From Paracoccus zhejiangensis (lineage in GTDB: Bacteria; Pseudomonadota; Alphaproteobacteria; Rhodobacterales; Rhodobacteraceae): 64,000 nt of DNA. Shown piece after piece: positions 1 to 7,887 of the stretch; the stretch's first letter is position 1; the number at the start of each line of letters is the position of its first letter. The translations under genes and the position numbers were made by a program. Below the pieces are notes generated by a model. The model was not told the DNA's origin, ran no database searches, and saw only the letters and a list, made by a program, of their open reading frames with translations. The stretch lies in NCBI RefSeq assembly GCF_002847445.1, contig NZ_CP025431.1, positions 1-64,000 on the forward strand, given 5' to 3'.

Positions 1-539
1 ACGATCATGTCGCCGGGAAAGACCGCGACGCCACCGCAGCCGATCGGCTCCTGCCAGTTCACGAAGGTCAGGCCGGCGACCGAGGGCGGCGCGGCCACGC
101 CGCTGCACCAGACCGGCAGGCCGGTGCCGCGCACGCCCGCCACGTCGCGCACCACGCCATCGGTGATCAGCGCCGCCACCCCGCGCCTGGCCATGCGGGC
201 GCAGAGGATGTCGCCGAAAATCCCGGCATCGGTGACGCCCATGGCATCGACGACACAGATCGCACCCTCGGGCATGGCCTCGATGGCGGCGCGGGTCGAG
301 ATCGGCGAGGACCAGCTGGCCGGCGTTGCCAGATCCTCGCGCGCGGGCACGAAGCGCAGGGTGAAGGCGCGGCCGACCAGCCGGGGCTGGCCGGGATCGA
401 GGGGCAGCGCGCCACGGATCCAGACATTGCGCAGGCCCTTCTTCAGCAGGATGGTGGTCAGCGTCGCGGTGGTGACACCGGACAGGGCAGCGATCAGCGC
501 GGCCTCGTTTTCGGGGGTATTCTCGGGGGTATCGGGCAT
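1..539 (-). CDS. RraA-like / HMG-aldolase-family protein, 3' end cut by window
   Basis: The minus-strand frame opens with ATG at 539, preceded by an AGAGGAG ribosome site, and stays open to base 1, so about 179 residues are visible and the C-terminus is missing. The sequence fits the RraA-like superfamily, which covers RNase E regulators and class II 4-hydroxy-4-methyl-2-oxoglutarate/oxaloacetate aldolases. Visible hallmarks are a KKGLRNVWIRGA segment near residue 33, the GAICVVDAMG strand and the family signature around ALITDGVVRD, where the conserved Gly and Arg-Asp lie by the metal and pyruvate site. Family members of this type are about 230 residues, so most of the protein is present. A RidA fragment sits just upstream in the same direction, which suggests a former catabolic operon. 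Whether it is an aldolase, a decarboxylase or something else cannot be told from this sequence. Confidence 0.8.
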   Translation of the reverse strand, partial: MPDTPENTPENEAALIAALSGVTTATLTTILLKKGLRNVWIRGALPLDPGQPRLVGRAFTLRFVPAREDLATPASWSSPISTRAAIEAMPEGAICVVDAMGVTDAGIFGDILCARMARRGVAALITDGVVRDVAGVRGTGLPVWCSGVAAPPSVAGLTFVNWQEPIGCGGVAVFPGDMI

Positions 540-576
540 CGGGAACTCCTCTGGTCTCGGGTGATGGTGGCGCAGG

Positions 577-681
577 TCAGACGGCAGCGACAAGCGCGAT
601 CTCGATGGCGGCATTGCCCGGCAAGGTCGCCACACCCACGGCCGCCCGGCTGCCGATGCCGGCCTCGCGAAAAACAGGGCG
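577..681 (-). pseudogene. RidA/YjgF-family gene, 3' remnant only
   Basis: Reading the minus strand to a TGA at 577-579 gives a tail VFREAGIGSRAAVGVATL followed by a segment ending IEIALVAAV. This matches the conserved C-terminus of RidA (YjgF/YER057c/UK114) enamine deaminases, where the phrase SRAAVGV-x-LP and a final IE-x-x-x-VAV strand are typical. Upstream of about position 681 the match stops abruptly and the sequence becomes IS110-like on the other strand. Only about 33 of the usual 120-130 residues remain, with no start codon, so the gene is broken. The remnant precedes the RraA-like gene by 37 bases in the same direction, consistent with an old operon truncated by an element insertion or a rearrangement. 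Confidence 0.6.
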
Positions 682-683
682 TC

Positions 684-1126
684 TCCGCGGGTATCGAAAC
701 CATGGACGACGACCTGGAAAACGTGCTCAGCACCCAGATCGATGTCATCGAACGCTGGATCGAAAACGTAATCAAGCAGGCCGATCGCCTTGCCGCAATG
801 GCGAAACTGTTGTCGTACATCCCTGCAATAGGTCCTCTGTGCAGCATATGACCGAACTGGCGCTGATCCCGCATTGTAGAAGCGCGATGCGCGACAGAAG
901 AATGATAACAGTCGCGGGCGACCGACGGCCTGTGCGACATGTGCGGTCTCAGACCGCGCTCGCCGCCGCTTGTCGCGACAAAGTGCTGAAGTCCGTTGCA
1001 ACACCACTGAAAGAGCGCGGTAAACCCCACAAACTTATCATCATAGCGATTCTGCGCAGACTGATCACAATCGCTAACGCGATCACAAAGACCGGCACGG
1101 GATGGCAAACGCGGCCACGCGAATAG
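684..1126 (+). pseudogene. IS110-family transposase, degraded 3' half
   Basis: Two plus-strand frames together read as the C-terminal half of an IS110/IS116/IS902 transposase. The first (about 684-851) carries a helix QIDVIERWIENVIKQ and then LLSYIPAIGPLCS, matching the IPGIGP helix-hairpin-helix of the Transposase_20 domain. It ends in a premature TGA. The next frame resumes with MTELALI and continues to GDRRPVR and then LKERGKPHKLIIIAILRRL, the family's C-terminal signature, ending at a TAG at 1126. The switch of frame near 845 and the absence of the N-terminal DEDD-like domain show that it is dead. Its 5' edge abuts the RidA remnant and its 3' edge lies 20 bases before the deacetylase start. 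I could not identify element ends. Confidence 0.6.
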
Positions 1127-1146
1127 ACACAACTGCAAGGCCGGGC

Positions 1147-2088
1147 ATGAAGCAGGACCTCACCATCGTCATGTATCACTACGTGCGGGACTTCGCCCGC
1201 AGCCGGTTTCCCGGCATCCGGGGGCTGGATCTGGCCGGGTTCCGCCGCCAGATCGACTTCCTGGAGCAGGGTTATTCCATCGTCGGGATGCCGCAGGTGC
1301 TGGCCGCGATCCGCGGCGACGAGCCGTTGCCACCCAGGGCCGCGCTGCTGACCTTTGATGATGGCTATGCCGAGCATTACGACCTGGTCTTCCCGGAACT
1401 GCACAAGCGCGGATTGCCCGGCTGCTTCTACCCGCCGCTCGCCCCGGTGCGCGAGCATCGGCTGCTGGATGTGAACCGCGTCCATTTCATCCTTGCCGCC
1501 ACGTTGGACGATCCCTCCCGGGTCTCGGCGGTGATCGACGCGCGCGTGCGGGCCGAGGCGGCATCGCATGGGCTGGACAGCGTCGAGGTCTATCGGGCGG
1601 AATGGGCCAAGCCGAACCGCTTCGACGATGCCGAAACCATCTATATCAAGCGGATGCTGCAGACCGTCCTGCCCGAGGCGATGCGTCACGACATTGCCCG
1701 CGACCTCTTCGCCCGCTTCGTCACCACCGACGAGGCCGCCTTTGCCGCCGAGCTTTACATCACCGAGGACCAGGCGCGGCTGATGCAGTCCTGCGGCATG
1801 TCCTTCGGCTCCCACGGGGCAGAGCACCTGTGGCTGAACCGCATTTCCCCCGCGGAGCAGGCGGTCGAGATCGACCGTTCGCTGGCCTTCCTGCGTGACA
1901 TCGGCGTGGGTGTCGATGAGGGATGGGTCATGTGCTATCCCTATGGCGGCTGGAACGAGTCGCTGCTCGAGGTGCTGCGCGCGCGCGGCTGCAGCGCCGG
2001 GTTGACCACCGAGGTCGCCACCGCCGAGATCGGCCTGAACGACCCGCTTCGGCTTCCCCGCTATGACACCAATGATTTCCCGCAGTAA
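1147..2088 (+). CDS. Polysaccharide deacetylase (NodB-like, CE4)
   Basis: A 313-residue carbohydrate esterase family 4 protein that should remove acetyl groups from a surface or cell-wall polysaccharide. The N-terminal strand IVMYHYV, the metal-binding TFDDGY motif at residues 69-74 (Asp71 catalytic base, Asp72 metal ligand), SHGAEH at 222-227 supplying the two metal-ligand histidines, and YPYGG at 264-268 are all present. An in-frame ATG lies upstream at 1102, but it falls inside the IS110 remnant. I chose 1147 because the MYHYV strand normally starts close to the N-terminus and an AAGG stretch lies upstream. There is no obvious signal peptide, so the protein is probably cytoplasmic or membrane-associated. 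The next gene follows by nine bases and is likely co-transcribed, suggesting polysaccharide assembly. Confidence 0.85.
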   Translation: MKQDLTIVMYHYVRDFARSRFPGIRGLDLAGFRRQIDFLEQGYSIVGMPQVLAAIRGDEPLPPRAALLTFDDGYAEHYDLVFPELHKRGLPGCFYPPLAPVREHRLLDVNRVHFILAATLDDPSRVSAVIDARVRAEAASHGLDSVEVYRAEWAKPNRFDDAETIYIKRMLQTVLPEAMRHDIARDLFARFVTTDEAAFAAELYITEDQARLMQSCGMSFGSHGAEHLWLNRISPAEQAVEIDRSLAFLRDIGVGVDEGWVMCYPYGGWNESLLEVLRARGCSAGLTTEVATAEIGLNDPLRLPRYDTNDFPQ

Positions 2089-2097
2089 TCCGAGGCA

Positions 2098-3174
2098 ATG
2101 CCTGCGCCCGATCTCTACCTGCCATCGAATGCCCAGACCCTGCTGGCGGCATTGGCCTCGGCGCTCGGGACGGAGCATCCGGCCGAGATCGTCTACCTGG
2201 ATGACGACACCCCCCTGCCCGATTACGTGGCCGAGGGCATCCGCAAGCATTTCCCGCACCTGGCCTTCAGCCTGCGCTCGGACCGGGGGGCGATCGAGGA
2301 ATTCGCCTCGCTGCCACGCCCGGTCCCCGACCTGGTCCGGCGCAATGTCGCGCCCGGCCTGCGCGGGCTCAACCGTCCCCATCACCGCCCGCCCGGCTGG
2401 CTCGGGCCGCGCTATCGCACCGCCTATATCTACCTGTCGGGAAACTTCGTCTCGAAGGCCCTGCGACGGCGCTGCGACACCATCGTCCTGCGCGAGGAAG
2501 GTCTGCCCAATTATCACAGCCTGCGCTTCGGACCCGGCAAGGCGCTGGTACGGATGGCCTTCGGCCTGTCCCCCCGTCACCAGATCATGGGCGAGGAAAG
2601 CTGGATCGACCGGATCGAGTTGAACCGCCCCGAGGACCTGCCCGCCAAGCTGCAGGCCAAGGCCCGCAAGATGACCTTTCCCGATCTGATGGCCCGGCTG
2701 CCCGAGGATGTTGCCCGCACCCTTGTCGGGATCTTCTGGGAGGGGCCGCCCCCTGCCCCGATCACCGGTGGCGCGCTTGTCCTGACCCAGCCCATCGACG
2801 CGATCGGCTTCTGCACGGCGTCGGAAAAGCGGGCGATCTATCGCAGCATCCGCCAGCGTCTGGCCGAGGCCGGTTTCGCCGTGGTGGTCAAGCGGCATCC
2901 GCGCGAAAGGGCCGAGCCCGCAGAGGACAGCGACGAGCTGGTCATTCCGCCCTTCTTCCCGATCGAGGCCTGGCCCTGGCTGGCGCTGCAGAAATTCGAT
3001 CTGGCCGTGGCGCTCTGCACCGCCGCGCTGAACTCGATGGGCGGGCTGTTCAGCCATCGCCAGCTGCAACTGGTCGATCCCGGCCCCTTCGGTCGCAAGG
3101 AGCTGGGCAATTGGCAGGCACGGCTGGATGACTATTGCCGCGTCGCGGGCGGACCCGGTGGCGGCGAGGGCTGA
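2098..3174 (+). CDS. Sialyltransferase-like protein (GT52 / polysialyltransferase type)
   Basis: A 358-residue protein resembling GT52 and bacterial polysialyltransferase-type enzymes, which share a GT-B fold and transfer sialic-acid-like sugars from CMP donors. Support comes from LTQP at residues 229-232 followed by a strand-helix, and KRHPRE at 265-270, which corresponds to the conserved K/Y-x-HPRE motif holding the catalytic or CMP-binding histidine. The N-terminus (YLPSNAQTLLAALASAL) also looks like the first strand-helix of this fold, and a FDLAVALCTAALNSMGG stretch near residue 300 resembles the donor-binding loop. It follows the deacetylase closely, so both may act on an extracellular glycan. 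The family assignment rests on short motifs, and the substrate is unknown. Confidence 0.55.
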   Translation: MPAPDLYLPSNAQTLLAALASALGTEHPAEIVYLDDDTPLPDYVAEGIRKHFPHLAFSLRSDRGAIEEFASLPRPVPDLVRRNVAPGLRGLNRPHHRPPGWLGPRYRTAYIYLSGNFVSKALRRRCDTIVLREEGLPNYHSLRFGPGKALVRMAFGLSPRHQIMGEESWIDRIELNRPEDLPAKLQAKARKMTFPDLMARLPEDVARTLVGIFWEGPPPAPITGGALVLTQPIDAIGFCTASEKRAIYRSIRQRLAEAGFAVVVKRHPRERAEPAEDSDELVIPPFFPIEAWPWLALQKFDLAVALCTAALNSMGGLFSHRQLQLVDPGPFGRKELGNWQARLDDYCRVAGGPGGGEG

Positions 3175-3380
3175 CAAGGGCCGCCGCATCCTGACGAGGA
3201 CCCCAGACCGTCCTGTTGCCACGCATCTCGCGCTGCGCGACGACAGCATCCATGGCCGGCGAAGCCGACGGTGCCGCGCCTTGGGATGGCGGGCCTTATC
3301 TGCGACGCGGGGCAAGCCGACCGGCAAGCTGGGCGAAAGGACGGCGCAATAGCGCCAGACAGCCTAGGAAATCACCAAGC

Positions 3381-3406
3381 GGGCGCCGGTTTTCGGCGCC
3401 CGTTTT
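3381..3406 (+). terminator. Rho-independent terminator after the glycan operon
   Basis: GGGCGCCG (3381-3388) pairs perfectly with CGGCGCCC (3394-3401) around a five-base loop and is followed by GTTTT. It lies about 200 bases after the sialyltransferase-like gene and ahead of the LacI promoter. Confidence 0.8.
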
Positions 3407-3461
3407 CATTTCTGTCAGGCCGGCGGCATCCAGAACCATTTCCCCGACGTCAACGGTTGGC

Positions 3462-3496
3462 TTGACATGACATCGGTGTCATGACATCAATGTCAT
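3462..3496 (+). promoter_or_regulatory. TTGACA box with two overlapping LacI-type operators
   Basis: TTGACA at 3462-3467 is a consensus -35 box. Two 16-base palindromes follow, ATGACATCGGTGTCAT (3467-3482) and ATGACATCAATGTCAT (3481-3496), differing only in the two central bases and sharing the AT between them. Both have the central-CG or central-AA symmetry typical of LacI/GalR-family sites. Their overlap with the promoter and their position 31 bases before the LacI start point to autoregulation of the regulator and its operon. Confidence 0.65.
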
Positions 3497-3526
3497 AACG
3501 GAGGGAGAATCGGAGGGGAACTCGCC

Positions 3527-4570
3527 TTGGCCACGATCTACGATGTCGCGAAACAGGCGGGGGTCTCGCCCAAGACGGTCAGCCGGGTGCTGAACGGCGA
3601 CGGGCCGGTCAATGCCGAGACGCGGCAGCTGGTCGAGGCGGCGATGGCGGAACTGGGCTATGTCCGCTCGAACGCCGCGCGGATGATGCGGGCGACGCGT
3701 TCGGGGCTGGTGGGGCTGGTGACCGGGGCGATCTCGACCTCGATCGATCCGACGCGGCCCACGGGCCTGCCGGATCTCTTCATCGTGCAGGGGGTTCAGG
3801 CGGTGCTGGCCAAGGCCGGCAAGACGCTGATGATCGCCGATACGGCCGGGCGGCAGGACAGCGTGCCGGGGCTGATGCGCACCTTTCTGGAGCACCGGGT
3901 CGAGGGGCTGATCTATGTCGCCGACCATCACAAGGAAATCGCCTCGCCCGGCGTGCCGTCGCAGGTGCCGCTGATACTGGCCAACTGCTTCGATGCCGCC
4001 GGCACCCCGGCGATCCTTCCCGATGACCGCGCCGGCCAGCGGGCGCTGACCGAAAGCCTGATGGCCGCCGGCCATGGCCGCATCGCCTATGTCACGCTGA
4101 TGCGCGAGATGGTGGCGACGCGGTTGCGGCTTCAGGGCTATCACGACGCGCTGGCCGGGGCCGGGATCGCCGCCGATCCGGCGCTGGTCGCCGCCGGCTA
4201 CCGCGAGGGATATGCGCAGGACGGCGCGCTGGTGGAAAACGCCATCGACGCGCTCTTGGCGCTGGACCAGCCGCCCACGGCCATCTGTTTCGGCAATGAC
4301 GAGATGGCGATGCGCGGCTATGGCATCCTGCGCTCGCGCGGGCTGGCGATCCCCGATGACATCTCGGTTGCGGGCTATGACGATTACCGCGCCATCGCCG
4401 AAACCCTGTTCCCGCCGCTGACCACGGTCGAACTGGCCTATCGCCAGCTGGGCGAGGTCGCCGCCGCGCAATTGCTAGCCCGGATCGAGGGGCAAAGCGA
4501 TCTGCCGCAGCAGACCTTGGTGCCCGGCCCGGTCCGCTGGCGCCAGTCTGTCCGACGCCTGACCGATTGA
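3527..4570 (+). CDS. LacI-family transcriptional regulator of the sugar ABC operon
   Basis: A 347-residue LacI/GalR regulator of normal length. Residues 3-26 form the helix-turn-helix (IYDVAKQAGVSPKTVSRVLNG), the next 30 residues hold the hinge helix, and the rest is a periplasmic-binding-protein-like sensor ending with the usual PPLTTVELAYRQLGE and RQS tail. The start is TTG at 3527; it is chosen because it directly precedes the ATIYDVA helix and lies eight bases after GGAGGGG. No ATG is available at that place. It is followed after 35 bases by the solute-binding protein gene, and tandem palindromes lie at its own promoter, so it probably represses itself and the operon until a sugar ligand binds. 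The ligand is likely the substrate of the downstream glycosidase. Confidence 0.9.
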   Translation: MATIYDVAKQAGVSPKTVSRVLNGDGPVNAETRQLVEAAMAELGYVRSNAARMMRATRSGLVGLVTGAISTSIDPTRPTGLPDLFIVQGVQAVLAKAGKTLMIADTAGRQDSVPGLMRTFLEHRVEGLIYVADHHKEIASPGVPSQVPLILANCFDAAGTPAILPDDRAGQRALTESLMAAGHGRIAYVTLMREMVATRLRLQGYHDALAGAGIAADPALVAAGYREGYAQDGALVENAIDALLALDQPPTAICFGNDEMAMRGYGILRSRGLAIPDDISVAGYDDYRAIAETLFPPLTTVELAYRQLGEVAAAQLLARIEGQSDLPQQTLVPGPVRWRQSVRRLTD

Positions 4571-4605
4571 CCCGACACACGACAATTCACCCCGAGGAGG
4601 AAGAC

Positions 4606-5865
4606 ATGAAACTGCTTGCGACCACGTCCGCCGCTGCCATCGCGCTGGCCACCCTGACCGGCGCCGCATCGGCCCAGACCCAGCTGACCATGTGGTATCA
4701 CGGCGCCGGAAATGCCGTCGAGGCCGAGATCCTGAACGGCATCGTCAAGGATTTCAACGACAGCCAGACCGAGTTCCAGGTGGTGATCGAAAGCTTCCCG
4801 CAGAACAGCTACAACGACTCGGTCGTCGCCGCCGCTTTGGCCGGCAACCTGCCCGACATTCTGGACGTGGACGGGCCAAACATGCCGAACTGGGCCTGGG
4901 CCGGTTATCTTCAGCCGCTGCCCATCGACCAAGCCGCGATCGAGGGCTTTCTGCCCGGCGTGCTGGGCACCTGGAATGACCAGCTTTACTCGGTGGGCCT
5001 CTGGGATGCTGCCGTGGCGATGACCACGCGCCAGTCGACTCTTGATAAATACGAGATCCGTACACCGACGCTCGAGGAACCCTGGACTGCCGAGGAATTC
5101 GATGCCGCGCTGGAGAAGATCAAGGCATCGGGCGATTTCGCCTATCCGCTGGATCTGGGCATGGCCGACAAGGGCGAGTGGTATCCCTATGCCTTTGGCC
5201 CATTCCTGTGGAGCTTTGGCGGCGACATGGTGAACCGCGAGACCTATGACACGGCCGAGGGCGTCCTGAACGGCGATCCGGCGCTGGCCTTTGGCGACTG
5301 GTGGAAAAGCCTCTTCGACCGCGAGCTGGTGCCCGGCACCAGCCAGGACATGGCGGCCCATGACAACGGTTTCCAGAATGGCGACTATGCCATCACCTGG
5401 AACGGCAACTGGAAGGCGCTGCCCTATCTGGAGGCCTTCGACGACGTGGTCTTCCTGCCCGCGCCCGATTTTGGTGCCGGCTCGAAGATCGGCGCGGCCA
5501 GCTGGCAGTTCGCCATCTCGTCCAAGACCGAGCATCCCGACGGTGCCGCCGATTTCATCGAATTCGCCATTCAGGACAAGTACCTCGCCGCCTTCTCGGA
5601 TGGCATCGGGCTGATCCCGCCGACCAAGGAAGCCGCAGCCATGAGCAAATACTATGCCCCCGGCGCGCCGATGGAGGTCTTCTACGATCTCAGCGAGGCG
5701 CAGGGGATGAAGCGTCCGGTGACGCCGGGCTACGTGGTCGAGGCGCTGGCCTTCCGCAAGGCGTTGACCGACATCGCCGACGGTGCCGATGTGGCCGATG
5801 CGCTGGATGCGGCGGTGGACGAGATCGACACCGATATCGAGCGCAACCAGGGCTACGGGCACTGA
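4606..5865 (+). CDS. Sugar ABC transporter, extracellular solute-binding protein (CUT1)
   Basis: A 419-residue family 1 solute-binding protein. Residues 1-23 form a Sec signal peptide ending in ASA, with the mature protein starting at Gln24. The mature N-terminus TQLTMWYHGAGNAVEAEI, the GNLPDILDVDGPN segment and the late IGLIPPTKEAA helix region are characteristic of maltose/oligosaccharide binders. The ATG at 4606 is preceded by CCCGAGGAGGAAGAC, a strong ribosome site; an earlier in-frame ATG at 4567 gives no signal peptide at its N-terminus. It captures the substrate in the periplasm and hands it to the two permeases that follow. A stable hairpin immediately after the stop codon probably uncouples its high expression from that of the permeases. 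Confidence 0.9.
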   Translation: MKLLATTSAAAIALATLTGAASAQTQLTMWYHGAGNAVEAEILNGIVKDFNDSQTEFQVVIESFPQNSYNDSVVAAALAGNLPDILDVDGPNMPNWAWAGYLQPLPIDQAAIEGFLPGVLGTWNDQLYSVGLWDAAVAMTTRQSTLDKYEIRTPTLEEPWTAEEFDAALEKIKASGDFAYPLDLGMADKGEWYPYAFGPFLWSFGGDMVNRETYDTAEGVLNGDPALAFGDWWKSLFDRELVPGTSQDMAAHDNGFQNGDYAITWNGNWKALPYLEAFDDVVFLPAPDFGAGSKIGAASWQFAISSKTEHPDGAADFIEFAIQDKYLAAFSDGIGLIPPTKEAAAMSKYYAPGAPMEVFYDLSEAQGMKRPVTPGYVVEALAFRKALTDIADGADVADALDAAVDEIDTDIERNQGYGH

Positions 5866-5871
5866 CACCCC

Positions 5872-5898
5872 GGCGCGGCGGGTTTGCCCTGCCGCGCC
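5872..5898 (+). promoter_or_regulatory. Intercistronic hairpin after the solute-binding protein
   Basis: GGCGCGGCGGG (5872-5882) pairs with CCC-GCCGCGCC (5887-5898) with one bulged T and a TTTG loop. There is no U-run, so it is unlikely to be a full terminator. It sits six bases after the binding-protein stop, the usual place for an mRNA-stabilising hairpin that raises binding protein over permease levels. Confidence 0.6.
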
Positions 5899-5920
5899 CC
5901 CTCAATCGAAAGCAACTGCC

Positions 5921-6991
5921 ATGTCCTCCAGACTGACCCGATCCAACCGGGCCGGATGGGCCTTCGCATTGCCGGGCTTTGGCCTGATCGCGGTGTTCAT
6001 CATCCTGCCCTTCCTCTTCGCCTTCGGCCTGTCGCTGACCAACCAGCGGCTGGTCTCGCCGAACCCGACCGCCTATGTCGGCCTCGACAATTACCGCAAT
6101 CTCCTCGGCATCGGCCTGCTGACGCTGGAACCCGAGCGCGACGAGGCCGGAGAGATCAAGCGCGACGAGGCCGGCGCGCCGGAATATCCGCGCGTCCGCT
6201 CGCTGACCCGCTCGGACGACTATCCGCAGTATCGCGGCATGACCGAGTGGTTCCGCTGGCAGTCGGGCGAGAATGCCAAGGTGGTGCTGGCCTCGGACGT
6301 GACCTTCTGGAAGGCGCTGGCCAACACGCTGCTGTTCGTCGCCGTGGTCGCCCCGCTGCAGGCCGGTCTGGCGCTGGGGCTGGCGCTGCTGATCAACCAG
6401 AAACTGCGCGGCATCAACGTCTTCCGCACGGTCTATTTCATGCCGGTCGTGGTCTCGATCGTGGTCGTCTCGCTGCTCTGGCGGTTCATCTATGACGGGC
6501 AGGACGGGCTGTTGAACAGCATGATTTCCAAGCTCAGCTTCGGCGCGCTGTCCGGCCATGACTGGCTGGGTGATCCGAATACCGCGCTGCCGGCGATCAT
6601 GGCCATGTCAATCTGGCAAGCGGTGGGCTTTCACATGGTCATCTGGCTCGCGGGGCTGCAAACCATCTCGCCCACGCTCTACGAGGCCGCCGCCATCGAA
6701 GGTTCGTCCAAGTGGCAGACCTTCCGCTATGTCACCTGGCCCGGGCTCAGGAACACCGCCGTTCTGGTGCTGATCGTCATCACAATGCAGGCCTTTGCCC
6801 TCTTCGCGCAGATCGACGTGATGACCGATGGCGGCCCGCTGGATTCCACGCAGACGCTGGTCTTCCAGGCGGTCGAGCGCGGCTATGGCCGGCAGGACAT
6901 CTCGGGCGGTTCGACCATCTCGGTCATTCTTTTCATCCTGGTGCTGGTGATCTCGCTGATCCAGCGCTGGCTGACACGGGAGCGGAACTGA
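5921..6991 (+). CDS. Sugar ABC transporter permease (MalF-type)
   Basis: A 356-residue inner-membrane permease of the CUT1 class. Six or so hydrophobic helices are visible, beginning with AGWAFALPGFGLIAVFIILP. The EAA loop that docks on the ATPase starts at Glu255 (EAAAIEGSSKW, followed by a conserved Pro-Gly). The start at 5921 (MSSRLTRS) is preceded by GAAAG; longer in-frame starts would run into the binding-protein gene. Between helices 1 and 2 there is an unusually long, charged periplasmic loop of about 70 residues with a small imperfect repeat (ERDEAGEIKRDEAG), as in MalF-like subunits with an enlarged P2 loop. It pairs with the second permease, whose ATG overlaps its stop codon. Confidence 0.9.
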   Translation: MSSRLTRSNRAGWAFALPGFGLIAVFIILPFLFAFGLSLTNQRLVSPNPTAYVGLDNYRNLLGIGLLTLEPERDEAGEIKRDEAGAPEYPRVRSLTRSDDYPQYRGMTEWFRWQSGENAKVVLASDVTFWKALANTLLFVAVVAPLQAGLALGLALLINQKLRGINVFRTVYFMPVVVSIVVVSLLWRFIYDGQDGLLNSMISKLSFGALSGHDWLGDPNTALPAIMAMSIWQAVGFHMVIWLAGLQTISPTLYEAAAIEGSSKWQTFRYVTWPGLRNTAVLVLIVITMQAFALFAQIDVMTDGGPLDSTQTLVFQAVERGYGRQDISGGSTISVILFILVLVISLIQRWLTRERN

Positions 6992-7869
6992 TGGCCACCA
7001 TTTCCCATGACAATCACGGGCTGCGTCTGGCGCTGCGTTACCTGGTGCTGATCCTCGTGGCACTGATCTTCGTGCTGCCGCTTTTGTTCATGGTCGTCTC
7101 GAGCTTCAAGCCCGATGCACAGCTGCTGGACGACACCTCGTCCATGCGGGCCTTCCTGCCGGTGGGCGATCTGAGCCTGACGAACTATGCCGCCGCCTTC
7201 GACCGCGCGCCGATCCGCCTCTTCGTGATGAACTCGGTGCTGGTTACCGGGATCACCGTGGCGCTGTCGCTGCTGATCTGCTCGCTGGCGGCGTTTTCCT
7301 TCACCTTCCTCGACTGGACCGGCAAGGGGCTGCTGCTGTCGATCATCCTCGCCACGCTGATCGTGCCCTTCGAGACCATCGCCATCCCGCTTCTGATGAT
7401 TTGTTCCAAGCTGCCATGGCTGGGTCTCGACGGCTTCGAATGGGGCTGGCTCAACAGCTATCGCGTGCAGATCATCCCCTGGATCGCCGACGGGCTGACG
7501 GTGTTCCTATTCGTGCAGTTCTTCAAGGACCTGCCGCGCGACCTGATCGAGGCCGCCCGCGCCGAGGGGGCAAGCTGGGGACAGGTCTATACCCGCGTGG
7601 TCATGCCGCTGTCCGGCCCGGTCATCGCCACCGCCGCGATTCTGAAATTCCTGGTCATGTACAACCAGTATCTCTGGCCGCTGATCGTGGTGCAGGAGGA
7701 AAGCTATCGCCCGGTGATGGTCGGCCTGCAGTATTTCTTCCAGCTCAACACCGCCTGGGGCGAGATCATGGCCTACCTGACCCTGATCACCGTGCCGGTG
7801 CTGGCCTTCTATCTTGTTCTGCAACGTTCGTTCATCGCCTCGATCGCCTCGACCGGCGTCAAGGGCTGA
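6991..7869 (+). CDS. Sugar ABC transporter permease (MalG-type)
   Basis: A 292-residue second permease of the CUT1 transporter. It begins in the TGATG overlap with the preceding gene, so the two are translationally coupled. The first helix (LRYLVLILVALIFVLPLLFMVV) is followed by the MalG-type SSFKP motif, and the EAA loop begins at Glu187 (EAARAEGASW, then a conserved Pro-Leu-Ser-Gly-Pro). Roughly six transmembrane helices are visible. Together with the 5921 permease it forms the translocation channel. The downstream glycosidase follows after 18 bases. Confidence 0.9.
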   Translation: MATISHDNHGLRLALRYLVLILVALIFVLPLLFMVVSSFKPDAQLLDDTSSMRAFLPVGDLSLTNYAAAFDRAPIRLFVMNSVLVTGITVALSLLICSLAAFSFTFLDWTGKGLLLSIILATLIVPFETIAIPLLMICSKLPWLGLDGFEWGWLNSYRVQIIPWIADGLTVFLFVQFFKDLPRDLIEAARAEGASWGQVYTRVVMPLSGPVIATAAILKFLVMYNQYLWPLIVVQEESYRPVMVGLQYFFQLNTAWGEIMAYLTLITVPVLAFYLVLQRSFIASIASTGVKG

Positions 7870-7887
7870 GCCTCAAGGATATCTGAC

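Larger units (their letters stand above)
3175..3526. other. Intergenic region, 352 bases
   Basis: No convincing gene is present. The first 200 bases have open frames in several phases but no recognisable product. The stretch holds a strong rho-independent terminator (3381-3406) for the deacetylase operon, then the promoter and tandem palindromic operators (3462-3496) of the LacI gene, and a GGAGGGG ribosome site at 3512-3518. Confidence 0.7.

Noticed and set aside
7..564. Open frame of 185 codons on the plus strand
   Set aside because: It is the antisense of the RraA-like gene and the end of the RidA fragment; its product is Pro/Arg/Ser-rich with no family features.
949..3327. Very long open frame on the minus strand (792 codons)
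   Set aside because: It is antisense to the deacetylase and sialyltransferase-like genes; long shadow frames are common at this GC content, and the motifs are on the plus strand.
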